DNA of 32,176 nucleotides from Nanobdellota archaeon (GCA_014239585.1 JAAZYP010000004.1:1-32176), one strand, 5' to 3'; positions 6,884-15,105 are shown, counted from the first letter of the stretch. Numbers and translations: made by a program. The notes: generated by a model not told the origin, from the letters alone.

Positions 6884-7324
6884 ATGCTAGAATATGTATC
6901 TACATTCATCGCTGGTGGAACTCCGTTGATTGAAGGGCGACTTGCAATTTTAGGTGCAGCTGCATCCGGATTGAATTTGTGGTATGCATTTCCACTAGCA
7001 TTACTTGGAAATTTGATTATTATTCCAATAACTTTTAAATTATTGAAACTGGCACGGTTTTCAGATACAATTCACAAATTTTTTGGTAAAAGGATTCAGA
7101 AAAAAATTAATGATTATCGACGGGAATTTGAGGAATGGGAAGAATTGGCACTTCTAATTTTTACTGCAATTCCATTACCTTTTAGTGGCGCATATTCTGC
7201 AATTTTAGCTTCTCGAATTTTGAATCTGAAACGAAGAAAGTCTGCATTTGTAATTGGACTCGGAGTAATAATTGCTAATGTTTTGGGTCTACTTTTAAGT
7301 TTGGGATTGATTAAATTATTATGA
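6884..7324 (+). CDS. COG2426-type membrane protein (putative small multidrug export family)
   Basis: 146 residues with three to four membrane segments. The family signature is seen: PLIEGRLAI near residues 14-22, an amphipathic basic middle (56-83), then FTAIPLPFSGAYSA (93-106) and a Gly-rich last helix. This matches the Pfam Sm_multidrug_ex / COG2426 family, whose export function is an old and poorly supported name; the true role is unknown. It shares the divergent TATA box at 6856-6863 and overlaps truD by 4 bp (ATGA), so the two are in one operon. Nothing in the sequence explains the link to tRNA modification. Confidence 0.85.
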   Translation: MLEYVSTFIAGGTPLIEGRLAILGAAASGLNLWYAFPLALLGNLIIIPITFKLLKLARFSDTIHKFFGKRIQKKINDYRREFEEWEELALLIFTAIPLPFSGAYSAILASRILNLKRRKSAFVIGLGVIIANVLGLLLSLGLIKLL

Positions 7325-8394
7325 TAAAGGATAAACCTGAAGACTTTATTGTTGATGAAGTTACAAATATTAAACTGAAAAAATCAGGTGATCAAGTTTA
7401 TGTTCTTCTTACAAAAACTAATTGGACCACTCAACGAGCGATAAATGCAATTGCTAGAGCATTGAGAATAACAAAAAGAAGAATTGGTTTTGCTGGAACC
7501 AAAGATAAAAAGGCAATTACAAGTCAAGTCATTTCAATTTTTAAGAAAACAAAGGAAGATATTGAAGAATTGAATATGGCGGATATGGATCTCAAGGTTT
7601 TAGGATATGGAGATGATCCTATTTCATTAGGTCATTTAACTGCAAATAAATTTAAAATTAGATTATATGTTTCTGATGACGAAACAAAACTTATCAAAAA
7701 ACGAATTCCTGAAGTTCGAAAAGGATTCATAAATTATTTTGGACAACAACGATTTTCATCTGGCGGAACTGCTAAAATTGGAAAAGAGATTTTAAAACGT
7801 GATTTTGAAAATGCAGTAAAAATTATTTTATCTGAACATTCTCGACAAGATGAATTTGATAAATTTGTGTTGGATAACTGGAAAGATTGGCCTGCAATTT
7901 TAAAAGAATGCCCCAGATTTTTTGGAATCGAAAGTAAAGTTCTAAATTATTTGGTTAAGAATCCAACAGATTATGCAGGTTCAATTAGAAAAATTGCAAA
8001 ACCTTTACGACGATTATATATTCATGCTTTTCAATCATTGATTTGGAATCGTGCAGTTTCAAGTATACTACTTGGAACTGACATCGAATTGCCGGGACAT
8101 AAAGTGATTATACCTGAAAAACTTCCGAAAAATGAAGAATTGCCTCTTCCCGGATTAGATACTAATTATTCAACTAAATTTGGAAAATTATTGATGAAAG
8201 AATTAAAGATTGAAAAAATTGATATTGATGCATTTAATCTAAAATCTATGCCTGAACTGAAGAGTTGGGGTGCAAATCGAAATATAATCACTAAACCACG
8301 AAATTTGAAATTCTCTAAAGATATATTATCGTTTGAATTAGATAAAGGAGTGTATGCGACCGTATTAATCAGTCATTTAGTCCATAAGACTTAA
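7321..8394 (+). CDS. truD: tRNA pseudouridine synthase D (TruD)
   Basis: TruD family enzyme (357 residues) that isomerises a uridine to pseudouridine; U13 of tRNA in bacteria, and tRNA positions that vary among archaea. The start PEDFIVDE (6-13) is the family opening. The catalytic loop is GFAGTKDKKAITSQ (56-69) with the nucleophile D62. NYFGQQRFSSGGT (about 138-150) and the HAFQSLIWN segment (about 238-246) are the other conserved blocks; between them lies the TruD insertion domain. It is shorter than many archaeal homologues (about 400). The start overlaps the preceding stop codon by ATGA. Confidence 0.94.
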   Translation: MIKDKPEDFIVDEVTNIKLKKSGDQVYVLLTKTNWTTQRAINAIARALRITKRRIGFAGTKDKKAITSQVISIFKKTKEDIEELNMADMDLKVLGYGDDPISLGHLTANKFKIRLYVSDDETKLIKKRIPEVRKGFINYFGQQRFSSGGTAKIGKEILKRDFENAVKIILSEHSRQDEFDKFVLDNWKDWPAILKECPRFFGIESKVLNYLVKNPTDYAGSIRKIAKPLRRLYIHAFQSLIWNRAVSSILLGTDIELPGHKVIIPEKLPKNEELPLPGLDTNYSTKFGKLLMKELKIEKIDIDAFNLKSMPELKSWGANRNIITKPRNLKFSKDILSFELDKGVYATVLISHLVHKT

Positions 8395-8418
8395 TACGAT
8401 TCATAATAACCAAAAAAT

Positions 8419-9699
8419 ATGCCTTCATTATTAATTATCTACGCTGCACTGTTCATAAGTACATTTACTGGAGTTCTATTTCTACTAACTTTTTTTGAAA
8501 ATATAAATAAAATGGGAAATCCTCGAATCAAAAAATATCCCTCAGTTTGTATCGTGATTCCCGCACATAATGAAGAACCTAGCATTGCGTCTACCATCGA
8601 AAGTGCGTTGGCAATCGATTATCCTAAAACTAAATTGGAAATTTACGTTGTCGAGAATGGTGGCTCGAAAGATAAGACTTATGAAATTGCGAAAAAATAT
8701 CGAAAAAATGGTGTAACTGTTATTTCACTCAAAAGGGGTGGAAAAGGAAATGCTATGAATTACGTTATCGAAAAAACCAAGAGCGATATATTCGTAACTA
8801 TGGATGCAGATACTTATGCGGATAAAGATGTTTTGAAAAAGATGTTGGGTTATTTTAATGATCCTGAGGTCATGGCGGTTGCACCAACAATGAAATCTAA
8901 AATGACTGAAAACTTATCGCAAAAAATTCAAAATATCGAATATTTAGTTGGTGCATTTCTAAGGAAAGTTTATCATTTACTTGATTCGGTATATGTAACT
9001 CCGGGTGCATTTACGGCTTATCGTAAATCTTTCTTTGATAAATACGGTGGATTTGATACTAAGAATATTACTGAAGATATCGAAATGACTTTGCGAATTC
9101 AATCTAAACGGTATAAAATAACAAATGCAATTGATGCATCAGTTTATACTATCACACCTAAAAAAATGAAAGATTTATTTTGGCAAAGAATTAGATGGTA
9201 TTTAGGATATATTGATTCAATGTTTCAATACAAAAATATTCTTTTTAGTACAAAACACGGATATTTGGGTACAATAATTGGTCCAACTGCAGTTGCATCA
9301 ATATTGTATATGATCTATTTATTCGCAGTAATGATTTCCGAATTAGGAAAAGTCTTAATCGCGGCAGCTTATGCTGGAAGTCAAGGTGTAAATCCGTTAG
9401 TTTTGTTACAACAAATTAAATTAAATTCATTTTATTATCAATTTTCAGTTGTAGGATTTATTGCAGTTTTAGCAATATTGATGAGTATAGTTATGTTCTT
9501 CATGGCAAGACGATTTTCCAGCGATAAATCGGATTATAAAATTGGATATATTGGTTTCTCGATAGTGTATATTTTCTTATTTGCGATTTGGTGGATTGGT
9601 GCAATCTACTATAAACTATTGGGTAGAGAATTAAGATTCGGAGGAGTTGTCTGGCGTAATAGTTTAGTAAATAATTTTAAGCTTGCGCATTCTAACTAA
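8419..9699 (+). CDS. Membrane GT2 glycosyltransferase
   Basis: 426 residues. One N-terminal membrane helix (4-26) precedes a cytoplasmic family 2 glycosyltransferase domain: IVIPAHNE (45-52), ENGGSKDKT for sugar nucleotide binding, DAD (129-131) for metal, ITEDIE (217-222) with the catalytic-base Asp, and Q256-RIR-W260 as a Q-x-x-RW motif. Three further helices follow (about 286-308, 345-365, 375-400). This layout is that of processive synthases such as PgaC, hyaluronan and cellulose synthases, so it probably makes and exports a surface polysaccharide or glycosylates envelope lipid. Substrate cannot be told. It lies 2 bp upstream of a membrane thioredoxin and close to the S-layer gene. Confidence 0.87.
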   Translation: MPSLLIIYAALFISTFTGVLFLLTFFENINKMGNPRIKKYPSVCIVIPAHNEEPSIASTIESALAIDYPKTKLEIYVVENGGSKDKTYEIAKKYRKNGVTVISLKRGGKGNAMNYVIEKTKSDIFVTMDADTYADKDVLKKMLGYFNDPEVMAVAPTMKSKMTENLSQKIQNIEYLVGAFLRKVYHLLDSVYVTPGAFTAYRKSFFDKYGGFDTKNITEDIEMTLRIQSKRYKITNAIDASVYTITPKKMKDLFWQRIRWYLGYIDSMFQYKNILFSTKHGYLGTIIGPTAVASILYMIYLFAVMISELGKVLIAAAYAGSQGVNPLVLLQQIKLNSFYYQFSVVGFIAVLAILMSIVMFFMARRFSSDKSDYKIGYIGFSIVYIFLFAIWWIGAIYYKLLGRELRFGGVVWRNSLVNNFKLAHSN

Positions 9700-9701
9700 C
9701 T

Positions 9702-10322
9702 ATGAAACAAGGTAAATCTAAAGCCGTTGCTGCACTCGCAATAACTATCTTAATCTTTCTCAGTGGATTTATTCTCGGAAATTTATCATTATCTAGTAAA
9801 ATTGGTGCAGTTCAAGATTTACAAAATGAAATTTATACTGAATCAATTGGTTTTGAAGTATTATTTGATTTGGCCGAAAATAATTTATGTGATGAACAAA
9901 ATATTGCCGAGATTAACTATCAATTGACAGATTTTGGTGAAAGATTAGCTTATCTTGAGAAACAAGATGCAGATATTACTTCGTTAAAAAATCAATATAA
10001 TTCTTTAGAAATCAAACATTTTCTTTTGATTAATAAAATAAATAAACAATGTAGAGACAAATACGATACAATTTTGTATTTCTACGGTCCTGCTTCTGAA
10101 TGTAAAGCTTGTTTATTACAAGGATTGGAACTTTCCACAATAAAATCTCAAAATCCTGAAATCATGATTTATTCTTTCGATTATAATAGTAATTTTGCAC
10201 CAGTTAAGACGCTTGTTAATCAGTATAATGTTCAAACAATACCAACTTTAGTCATTAATGGAAAAAATTATGAAGAATTTTTTACGCGATATGAAATTGT
10301 TGCTTTAGTAAATTCCAACTAA
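9702..10322 (+). CDS. Membrane-anchored thioredoxin-fold protein
   Basis: 206 residues. An N-terminal membrane helix (8-27) is followed by a helical stalk (about 35-118) with two Cys, then a thioredoxin-like domain. The domain has FYGPASEC134-KA-C137 as the CxxC active site and a cis-Pro loop TIPTLVING (P181). The anchor and stalk place the domain outside the membrane, where it could form or repair disulfides in surface proteins; several proteins in this window are Cys-bearing and exported. It begins 2 bp after the GT2 stop codon, so it is co-transcribed. Its 3' end overlaps the convergent gene by 18 bp. Direction of the redox reaction is not visible. Confidence 0.82.
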   Translation: MKQGKSKAVAALAITILIFLSGFILGNLSLSSKIGAVQDLQNEIYTESIGFEVLFDLAENNLCDEQNIAEINYQLTDFGERLAYLEKQDADITSLKNQYNSLEIKHFLLINKINKQCRDKYDTILYFYGPASECKACLLQGLELSTIKSQNPEIMIYSFDYNSNFAPVKTLVNQYNVQTIPTLVINGKNYEEFFTRYEIVALVNSN

Positions 10323-10922
10323 TGCGTAACCCAGTCTATCTGATGATTCAATTAATGAATCTGCCGTTTTTCCTTCAACAACCACACAGTCTCCATTCAT
10401 ATATACTCTATCTTGATTACCTATTTTGAAGTCAATTACTAATGTTGTAGGTGTAGAATCACCACATGTTTTGATTGGAATATCTGGATTAATTGGGTCT
10501 GAATCCCTATTAAATGCATCAGTTATCTTAACTGGATTAATTAGACTAATTGATCGTGCTAATTCTAGTTTTGCTACCCCTACTTTAGCGGCAGAATCAA
10601 ATGGGTTAACTGTTGCATAAATTGATTTTGCATCAGATGTAGCGTTTACTGTTGAAAATTCTAGTTCAGTATCGCTTAGATCACGCGGGTCTACTCTGAA
10701 TCCCATCGTATAATATTGTCCTGTACGCATAGGTAAATACGCGATAAATGTTCCTCCGTCTTCTGCGAATAAATATTCTCTTCCATTTTCACTGGTAAAA
10801 TAAAACGAGTCATCAGGTAATTCTGATCCTTTATCTTCTCGATACATGCTTAATCCAGTTAATCCGCTAACTAATACGAAAATTACTAGAAAGGTAACTA
10901 TATCTGAAGGACTGATTTTCAT
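10305..10922 (-). CDS. Membrane-anchored extracytoplasmic protein, unknown family
   Basis: 205 residues with one N-terminal membrane helix (about 8-26) and an exported, mainly beta-strand domain. The domain holds two Cys, in KTCGDS and NGDCVVVEG, that could pair. I do not recognise the family. It lies downstream of the S-layer gene on the same strand, after the hairpin and U-tract at 10959-10993, so it is probably transcribed separately or by read-through. Its position between the S-layer gene and the GT2-thioredoxin pair suggests an envelope role (inference). It overlaps the thioredoxin gene's 3' end by 18 bp. Confidence 0.75.
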   Translation of the reverse strand: MKISPSDIVTFLVIFVLVSGLTGLSMYREDKGSELPDDSFYFTSENGREYLFAEDGGTFIAYLPMRTGQYYTMGFRVDPRDLSDTELEFSTVNATSDAKSIYATVNPFDSAAKVGVAKLELARSISLINPVKITDAFNRDSDPINPDIPIKTCGDSTPTTLVIDFKIGNQDRVYMNGDCVVVEGKTADSLIESSDRLGYALVGIY

Positions 10923-10958
10923 GATACTATCAAGAAGATTTAATTAAAAAATATATCG

Positions 10959-10993
10959 AAAAAAAAGAATAGGTGGAGGGGGTAACCCCTCCA
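10959..10993 (-). terminator. Hairpin plus U-tract after the S-layer gene
   Basis: Read on the minus strand, TGGAGGGG pairs with CCCCTCCA across a 4-nt loop (10974-10993). This is an 8-bp GC-rich stem starting 7 nt after the stop codon. A run of eight T (10959-10966) follows about 7 nt beyond it. It is the strongest intrinsic-terminator-like structure in the window and fits a highly expressed S-layer gene. Confidence 0.75.
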
Positions 10994-11000
10994 TCAAACT

Positions 11001-13139
11001 TTATTCTGCTGTAGCTTCGCCACCAGAGGTAGCTGTGCTAGGGCCTGTAACAGTCATGCTGTCACCACTTAAGTCATTTGTTGCATAAGCTTGTAGGTAT
11101 CTTGCAGCGTTTCTTGTATCGTCTGCAGACCAACCTGCTACTACTAATGCGGAATTAGATCCACCGAATGCATTATCAATGCTCTTCAGTAAAGCTGCTC
11201 CTTCCGGAATTCCGGAATCTGCACCGTATGTAGGGAAGCTTAATCCCAATGCTTCAGCGGTTAAGCTGTTTACTGCCGGACCACCAACTAAGATTAAATT
11301 CTTAGCAGCTGCGTCAGTAACTTCACTGTCTAATTTTACAACATCTAATCCTGCAACTGAATTAATTGTTACAGAACTGTATTCCGTTGTTGTAGACGTC
11401 TCACCTGGACCAGTTATAATAATGTTTGCTTTAATTTCCTCGGAAGGAATTTCAACAGTCACACTACCTGAACCTTGTAAGTTAGCATCTGGGTCTCTCA
11501 AGATAATTCCACCATCGAATAATACGTCATATTCTCTAGTTCCATATCCTGTTCCACCAACTGCTACGTCAGTTGCTGCTTCATCTTCTGCAGTTCCAAC
11601 ATCAATTTGAGCGGAGTCAGTAGTACTTGACTTAGTAAAGTTAATTACAACGTCATCACTTAATCCGCTAATACCTGTTGTGGATAAAGTTAAAGTTACT
11701 AATCCTGCAGTATTGTTAGTTCCATTAACATCAAAATAACTTCCTGAGTTATATTGAATATCTAATGCACTATTACTATCAATTTCATGCCAATCGCCAT
11801 CGTCGTCTTGATAATGGTATGTCCATTCTCCACTTGCACTTGAATTGATTACCATGTAAACTGTGTCAAGTTCTGTGGAATTTATGTATAGTCCGTCGTC
11901 TGTAGAAGAACTAATTTCAACTACTCCTCGAGTACTATCTGAACCACCAACTTCAATACTTTCTGTGCCACCTGCATCAAATGTAATTGTAGTATATTCG
12001 TTTGAAGTTAAGCTATCAAATGTTACTGTAACGTAATCATTTGGGAAAACTAAAGATTCTCCAATTCCGAATGGTGCCCAAGTGTCGTCTAATTCGTCAC
12101 TTACTGCATCGTATTCAATACCAATGTAACTATTAGATGTTTCATCTAAATCAATTGTCCATTGCCATTCGTTCTTTGAATCTGTATCATCTCCGCCGAA
12201 CATTTCAACTGCGTCTCCGTCAGTTGCTGTGTCAGAAATATCTTCTCCTGCTCTAACAACTGCAAATCTTTCATTTAAGTTATCAGAATAGAAAGTTTCA
12301 GAAACTTCAACATCAATTCCGTTTACATCTTCTGAAGAAGATCCAACGGTTTCTTGTTCACCATCAACATTTAAAACAACATTTGCTGGAGAAGTTCCTT
12401 CTGCAACATTTACTAAAGTAAGTGTTTTGCCGTTAACAACTACAGATTCTCCAACGAATAATGAATATTCATCAGCTAATTTGTATGTGAAAGCACCTGC
12501 AGCCATATCTGTAACTTCTACAGAGTGTCCTAAGATTGAAAGTGTTACTGGATCATCAGTACTAACTCCTGTCAATAGGTTTTGGTTTGCGGTGTTAATG
12601 TTTTCTTCAATTATATATTTGTAAGTAATAGATGCTGCTCCAGTTGTTCCGACATAGGCGTCTGGGCCCATTTTGTCTTCACCATTGGATTCACCAGAAG
12701 CCAAAATTACGAAGGCTGTGCTTGCGTCTACTTCTTCATGAACATCGATATCGGAATCATTCCATTCGATTTCTGAATCAATTAGACCTGCAAGATCTGA
12801 ATCATCTAAACTTGAGAATAGTGCATTTAAATTCGTATTTAATGCGACTTCCCCGTCTTCTCCGCCCGTTGTGACAGTAGTGGAGCCTGCTCCGCTAACT
12901 GTTGCTTGGGTCAGTGTGGAAATTATGTCAACTGCTCCAACAATATCTGCAGCGTCTGCTCCTGATCCTACGACAACCATACCATCTAAGTTTCCATCTG
13001 AAACAAACGGTGCTGGATAATCGCCTAAATCAGCCGCGACTGCGCCCATCATTGTAGCTCCCATCAAAGTAGCTCCTGCACTAATTGCAGCAACTCTCTT
13101 TACAGCGTGTTTTGCTTTTATTACAAAATCTTTTTGCAT
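11001..13139 (-). CDS. S-layer protein
   Basis: 712 residues, the likely main surface-lattice protein. The signal peptide spans about residues 1-36 (basic start, then ISAGATLMGATMMGAVA). The mature protein starts with YPAPFV and then VVVGSGADAADIVGAVDI, the N-terminal block known from archaeal S-layer proteins of the methanococcal type. A long, acidic, Ser/Thr/Gly/Asp-rich beta region follows. The C-terminus has NLILVGGPAVNSLTAEALG and ALVVAGWSADDTRNAARYL, the matching C-terminal half of that fold. No membrane anchor is visible at the C-terminus. The gene has a 5' leader of about 58 nt and a strong terminator. The high acidic content (Asp/Glu) is typical of S-layers. Confidence 0.9.
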   Translation of the reverse strand: MQKDFVIKAKHAVKRVAAISAGATLMGATMMGAVAADLGDYPAPFVSDGNLDGMVVVGSGADAADIVGAVDIISTLTQATVSGAGSTTVTTGGEDGEVALNTNLNALFSSLDDSDLAGLIDSEIEWNDSDIDVHEEVDASTAFVILASGESNGEDKMGPDAYVGTTGAASITYKYIIEENINTANQNLLTGVSTDDPVTLSILGHSVEVTDMAAGAFTYKLADEYSLFVGESVVVNGKTLTLVNVAEGTSPANVVLNVDGEQETVGSSSEDVNGIDVEVSETFYSDNLNERFAVVRAGEDISDTATDGDAVEMFGGDDTDSKNEWQWTIDLDETSNSYIGIEYDAVSDELDDTWAPFGIGESLVFPNDYVTVTFDSLTSNEYTTITFDAGGTESIEVGGSDSTRGVVEISSSTDDGLYINSTELDTVYMVINSSASGEWTYHYQDDDGDWHEIDSNSALDIQYNSGSYFDVNGTNNTAGLVTLTLSTTGISGLSDDVVINFTKSSTTDSAQIDVGTAEDEAATDVAVGGTGYGTREYDVLFDGGIILRDPDANLQGSGSVTVEIPSEEIKANIIITGPGETSTTTEYSSVTINSVAGLDVVKLDSEVTDAAAKNLILVGGPAVNSLTAEALGLSFPTYGADSGIPEGAALLKSIDNAFGGSNSALVVAGWSADDTRNAARYLQAYATNDLSGDSMTVTGPSTATSGGEATAE

Positions 13140-13164
13140 TTTAGTTTTTTCCTATTCTAGGTCC

Positions 13165-13180
13165 AAGATACGTATATCTC
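13165..13180 (-). promoter_or_regulatory. Stem-loop in the S-layer mRNA leader
   Basis: Read on the minus strand, AGATA pairs with TATCT around a TACG tetraloop, with an extra G-U pair, inside the inferred leader. Unlike most genes here the S-layer gene is not leaderless. A role in mRNA stability is possible but not shown. Confidence 0.35.
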
Positions 13181-13219
13181 TTCATACCTTTGAATATAGC
13201 TTTGTCTTTAGATTAATGG

Positions 13220-13227
13220 TTTAAAAA
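13220..13227 (-). promoter_or_regulatory. TATA box of the S-layer gene
   Basis: Minus-strand TTTTTAAA preceded by an A-rich BRE-like stretch. A start site about 26 nt downstream would fall near 13198, leaving a leader of about 58 nt before the ATG. Confidence 0.5.
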
Positions 13228-13258
13228 GGTTATTGTCAAAAACCAGATACGAGGCTTT

Positions 13259-13272
13259 TTCCATATATGGAA
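13259..13272. promoter_or_regulatory. 14-bp palindrome, candidate operator
   Basis: TTCCATATATGGAA is a perfect inverted repeat. It lies about 32 bp upstream of the S-layer TATA box and about 44 bp upstream of the TATA box of the winged-helix gene, in the divergent intergenic region. It could bind a dimeric regulator, perhaps the product of the adjacent gene (inference). Confidence 0.4.
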
Positions 13273-13315
13273 CGGCTTCAGGCATATCGATTATTTTAGT
13301 TTTTATAATACTATC

Positions 13316-13323
13316 ATTTAAAA
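13316..13323 (+). promoter_or_regulatory. TATA box of the winged-helix gene
   Basis: ATTTAAAA centred about 26 nt before the ATG at 13346, consistent with a leaderless transcript. Confidence 0.5.
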
Positions 13324-13345
13324 CTGTGTTCTTTGTTAAAATATT

Positions 13346-13630
13346 ATGGAAGAAGACAAGCGGCAAGCAAAAAAGCTTGTTCGTGATTTGAAAATTATTA
13401 CGGCAATTTCAGTTGGGAAAAACCGAAATAAAGATCTGGCGAAAGTTTTAGATACAGACAAATCTTTTGCATCTAAAAAGGTAAAAGAATTAGAAGAACA
13501 AGGACTTATTCGTCGTGAAGGCGATGGTAAAGAAGTTAGGTATGAGCTTAATGAATTCAATATAGTCAAATTCCTACAATCTAAGGTTGTAATCAAATGG
13601 CAAGAAGAAAAGAAAAACAATTCGAAATAA
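13346..13630 (+). CDS. Winged-helix transcriptional regulator (ArsR/MarR-like)
   Basis: 94 residues of one winged-helix domain. LKIITAISVGKNRNKDLAKVLDTDKSFASKKVKELEEQGLI has the helix-turn-helix, with recognition helix near residues 38-52. RREGDGKEVRYELNE forms the beta wing. A short basic tail follows. No ligand-binding or metal-binding Cys/His is seen, so the signal is unknown. It is divergent from the S-layer gene and overlaps or abuts a small membrane protein gene. The pairing of a soluble HTH with a small membrane partner, next to the 14-bp palindrome, suggests envelope-linked control (inference). Confidence 0.82.
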   Translation: MEEDKRQAKKLVRDLKIITAISVGKNRNKDLAKVLDTDKSFASKKVKELEEQGLIRREGDGKEVRYELNEFNIVKFLQSKVVIKWQEEKKNNSK

Positions 13631-13881
13631 CAATGTATAAATTGCTCGTTGTATTTGCAGTGAGTCTATTTGTAACTATGTTATTTGGAACAAGCATTGG
13701 TAAAGAAATTGGAGAAAACCGCGCGTTGGAAAGTCTTGATATTCCAAGTTATTGTTACGTCAAGCACGGTGATACAAATAAATTAATCTGTTCAGAAGTC
13801 ACTGACTTCACTGCAGATGAAATGTGTGACTTACTTTCCACCTCAGCAAAGAGAAAATTCAAAGTATTATTCATAAATTAG
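13597..13881 (+). CDS. Small single-pass membrane protein paired with the regulator
   Basis: Up to 94 residues. A short basic N-terminus (MARRKEK) precedes one membrane helix (about residues 14-31), a GTSIGKEIGE linker, and a small outer domain with three Cys (YCYV, LICSE, EMCDLL). Unknown family. Two starts are possible: 13597, which overlaps the regulator gene by 34 bp and supplies the positive-inside residues, or 13633, which leaves a 2-bp gap. I keep 13597 because the basic residues fit a membrane protein. It is co-transcribed with the regulator. The T-rich stretch just after the stop (13886 onward) could terminate the transcript. Confidence 0.7.
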   Translation: MARRKEKQFEITMYKLLVVFAVSLFVTMLFGTSIGKEIGENRALESLDIPSYCYVKHGDTNKLICSEVTDFTADEMCDLLSTSAKRKFKVLFIN

Positions 13882-13883
13882 AA

Positions 13884-14330
13884 TTATTTTTTCTTTTTTG
13901 TGGATTCTAACTCTCTTTCAAGAATCTTGGTTTTAGCACTCAGATATAGTACTGCTTTTTCAGTTTCTCGGAATTTAAGTGCTAGATCATTTAATCTATC
14001 TTGATGAGTTTTTGATTTCAGCGTAATTAATTTTGGTTTCATAATTTCAATAGATGAAATCATATAATCTAGTAAAATATCAAAAATTGTGTCTGGATCT
14101 TTCAATAAAATTTCTAATTCAGAATATTGTGAGTACCAATTTTTTGATTCTTCAATTAATTCCGGCTTTGAAATTCGAGCTTCAATTTCTTTTCCTAATT
14201 TGAAAATATCATCAATTTGTTTTCGAAGAACCTTATCTACTTCGTTACTATTATTTCCTTGAACTTGCATAGTAAACAGTACTTGAATCCATCCGTCTTC
14301 AACATACTTCTTGATTTCTGAATTTTTCAT
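13884..14330 (-). CDS. Helical coiled-coil protein, unknown function
   Basis: 148 residues, almost entirely helical and charged, with heptad-like spacing towards the C-terminus (about 110-144) and a final Lys-rich tail. No signal peptide, membrane helix or recognised motif. A TATA-like CTTTAAAAA at about 14353-14361 lies 26 nt before the ATG, so it has its own promoter although the LTD gene ends only 34 bp upstream. It is convergent with the regulator-membrane protein pair, with 2 bp between stop codons. Confidence 0.7.
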   Translation of the reverse strand: MKNSEIKKYVEDGWIQVLFTMQVQGNNSNEVDKVLRKQIDDIFKLGKEIEARISKPELIEESKNWYSQYSELEILLKDPDTIFDILLDYMISSIEIMKPKLITLKSKTHQDRLNDLALKFRETEKAVLYLSAKTKILERELESTKKKK

Positions 14331-14364
14331 AAAATTATTCTTTAATCTGCGTTTTTAAAGATGA

Positions 14365-15105
14365 CTATTCGCTCCTTAAAACCAGAATTACATTTAACAT
14401 CAATGAAACTAAAATGAATAAATAGAATCCAATAACTATATTTCCGCGGTTATTTGCCTCATAAACCATCTTTACGAGATTATTTTCAGTTGGTCTTTTT
14501 TCAGACTCTTCGATAAATTCAATTATTTCTTGTTTAATTTCTTCTTCAGTTTTTGGTTCTGATTCTATTTCTTCACTAACTTCAGTTGTAACTTCAGCTG
14601 AGGTTTCTTCATCCGTTTCTTCAATTTCGATAATCGAACATTCATTTGCTTCACCTGGAGTCGGACTCCCCGAACACCACTCACCTGCAATAATTTGGAG
14701 AGTTAATCCTTCTTCATCTGCCACATATTCAACTTCAGAAATTATATTTCCGTTTTTTCCATCTAAAATCTGAATTAATTCACCTGTATTCGATAATGAT
14801 TGCCATGAACTATCTACTATCGTTCCACTAAAATCGTTATCTGTCAGAAATTCTTCAGGTTTATTTACAATAATGAAAAATTCATCATTTTCAATTATCA
14901 TATCACCTGAATATGAAGATAATCTATGATTTGTTTCAGCTTCATAAAACTTCCATCCTGAAATATTGATTTTATCTCCTGAATTATAAATTTCAATCCA
15001 CTCTCTTCCGGCATCAGTTCCATCTAAATCATACATAATTTCGGAAATTTCGAGCTGTGCGGATACTGTTGGCAATAGAAATAAAAATAATATTAACTTG
15101 CGCAT
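14365..15105 (-). CDS. Exported lamin-tail-domain (LTD) membrane protein
   Basis: 246 residues. A signal peptide (1-16, ending VSA) is followed by a lamin-tail-domain-like Ig fold (about 17-155). The evidence is ISEIMYD, then REWIEIYNSGDKINISGWKF (34-53), the usual E-W-IE-N-....-L-GW pattern, ENDEFFIIV in the next strands, and a closing SPTPGEAN (147-154). An acidic Glu/Thr stalk (about 158-205) leads to one C-terminal membrane helix (221-243) with a very short basic end. LTDs are found in secreted nucleases and surface proteins of bacteria and archaea; no nuclease domain is present here. TATA-like sequence lies 26 nt before the ATG. Confidence 0.83.
   Translation of the reverse strand: MRKLILFLFLLPTVSAQLEISEIMYDLDGTDAGREWIEIYNSGDKINISGWKFYEAETNHRLSSYSGDMIIENDEFFIIVNKPEEFLTDNDFSGTIVDSSWQSLSNTGELIQILDGKNGNIISEVEYVADEEGLTLQIIAGEWCSGSPTPGEANECSIIEIEETDEETSAEVTTEVSEEIESEPKTEEEIKQEIIEFIEESEKRPTENNLVKMVYEANNRGNIVIGFYLFILVSLMLNVILVLRSE

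Noticed and set aside
11179-11610. Plus-strand open frame of 143 codons inside the S-layer gene
   Set aside because: It is antisense to a well-supported gene, has no promoter or start signal, and its composition mirrors the S-layer codons.
13336-13620. Minus-strand open frame of 94 codons across the winged-helix gene
   Set aside because: It is a shadow of the clear HTH coding frame, with Phe/Ser-rich translation typical of antisense reading.
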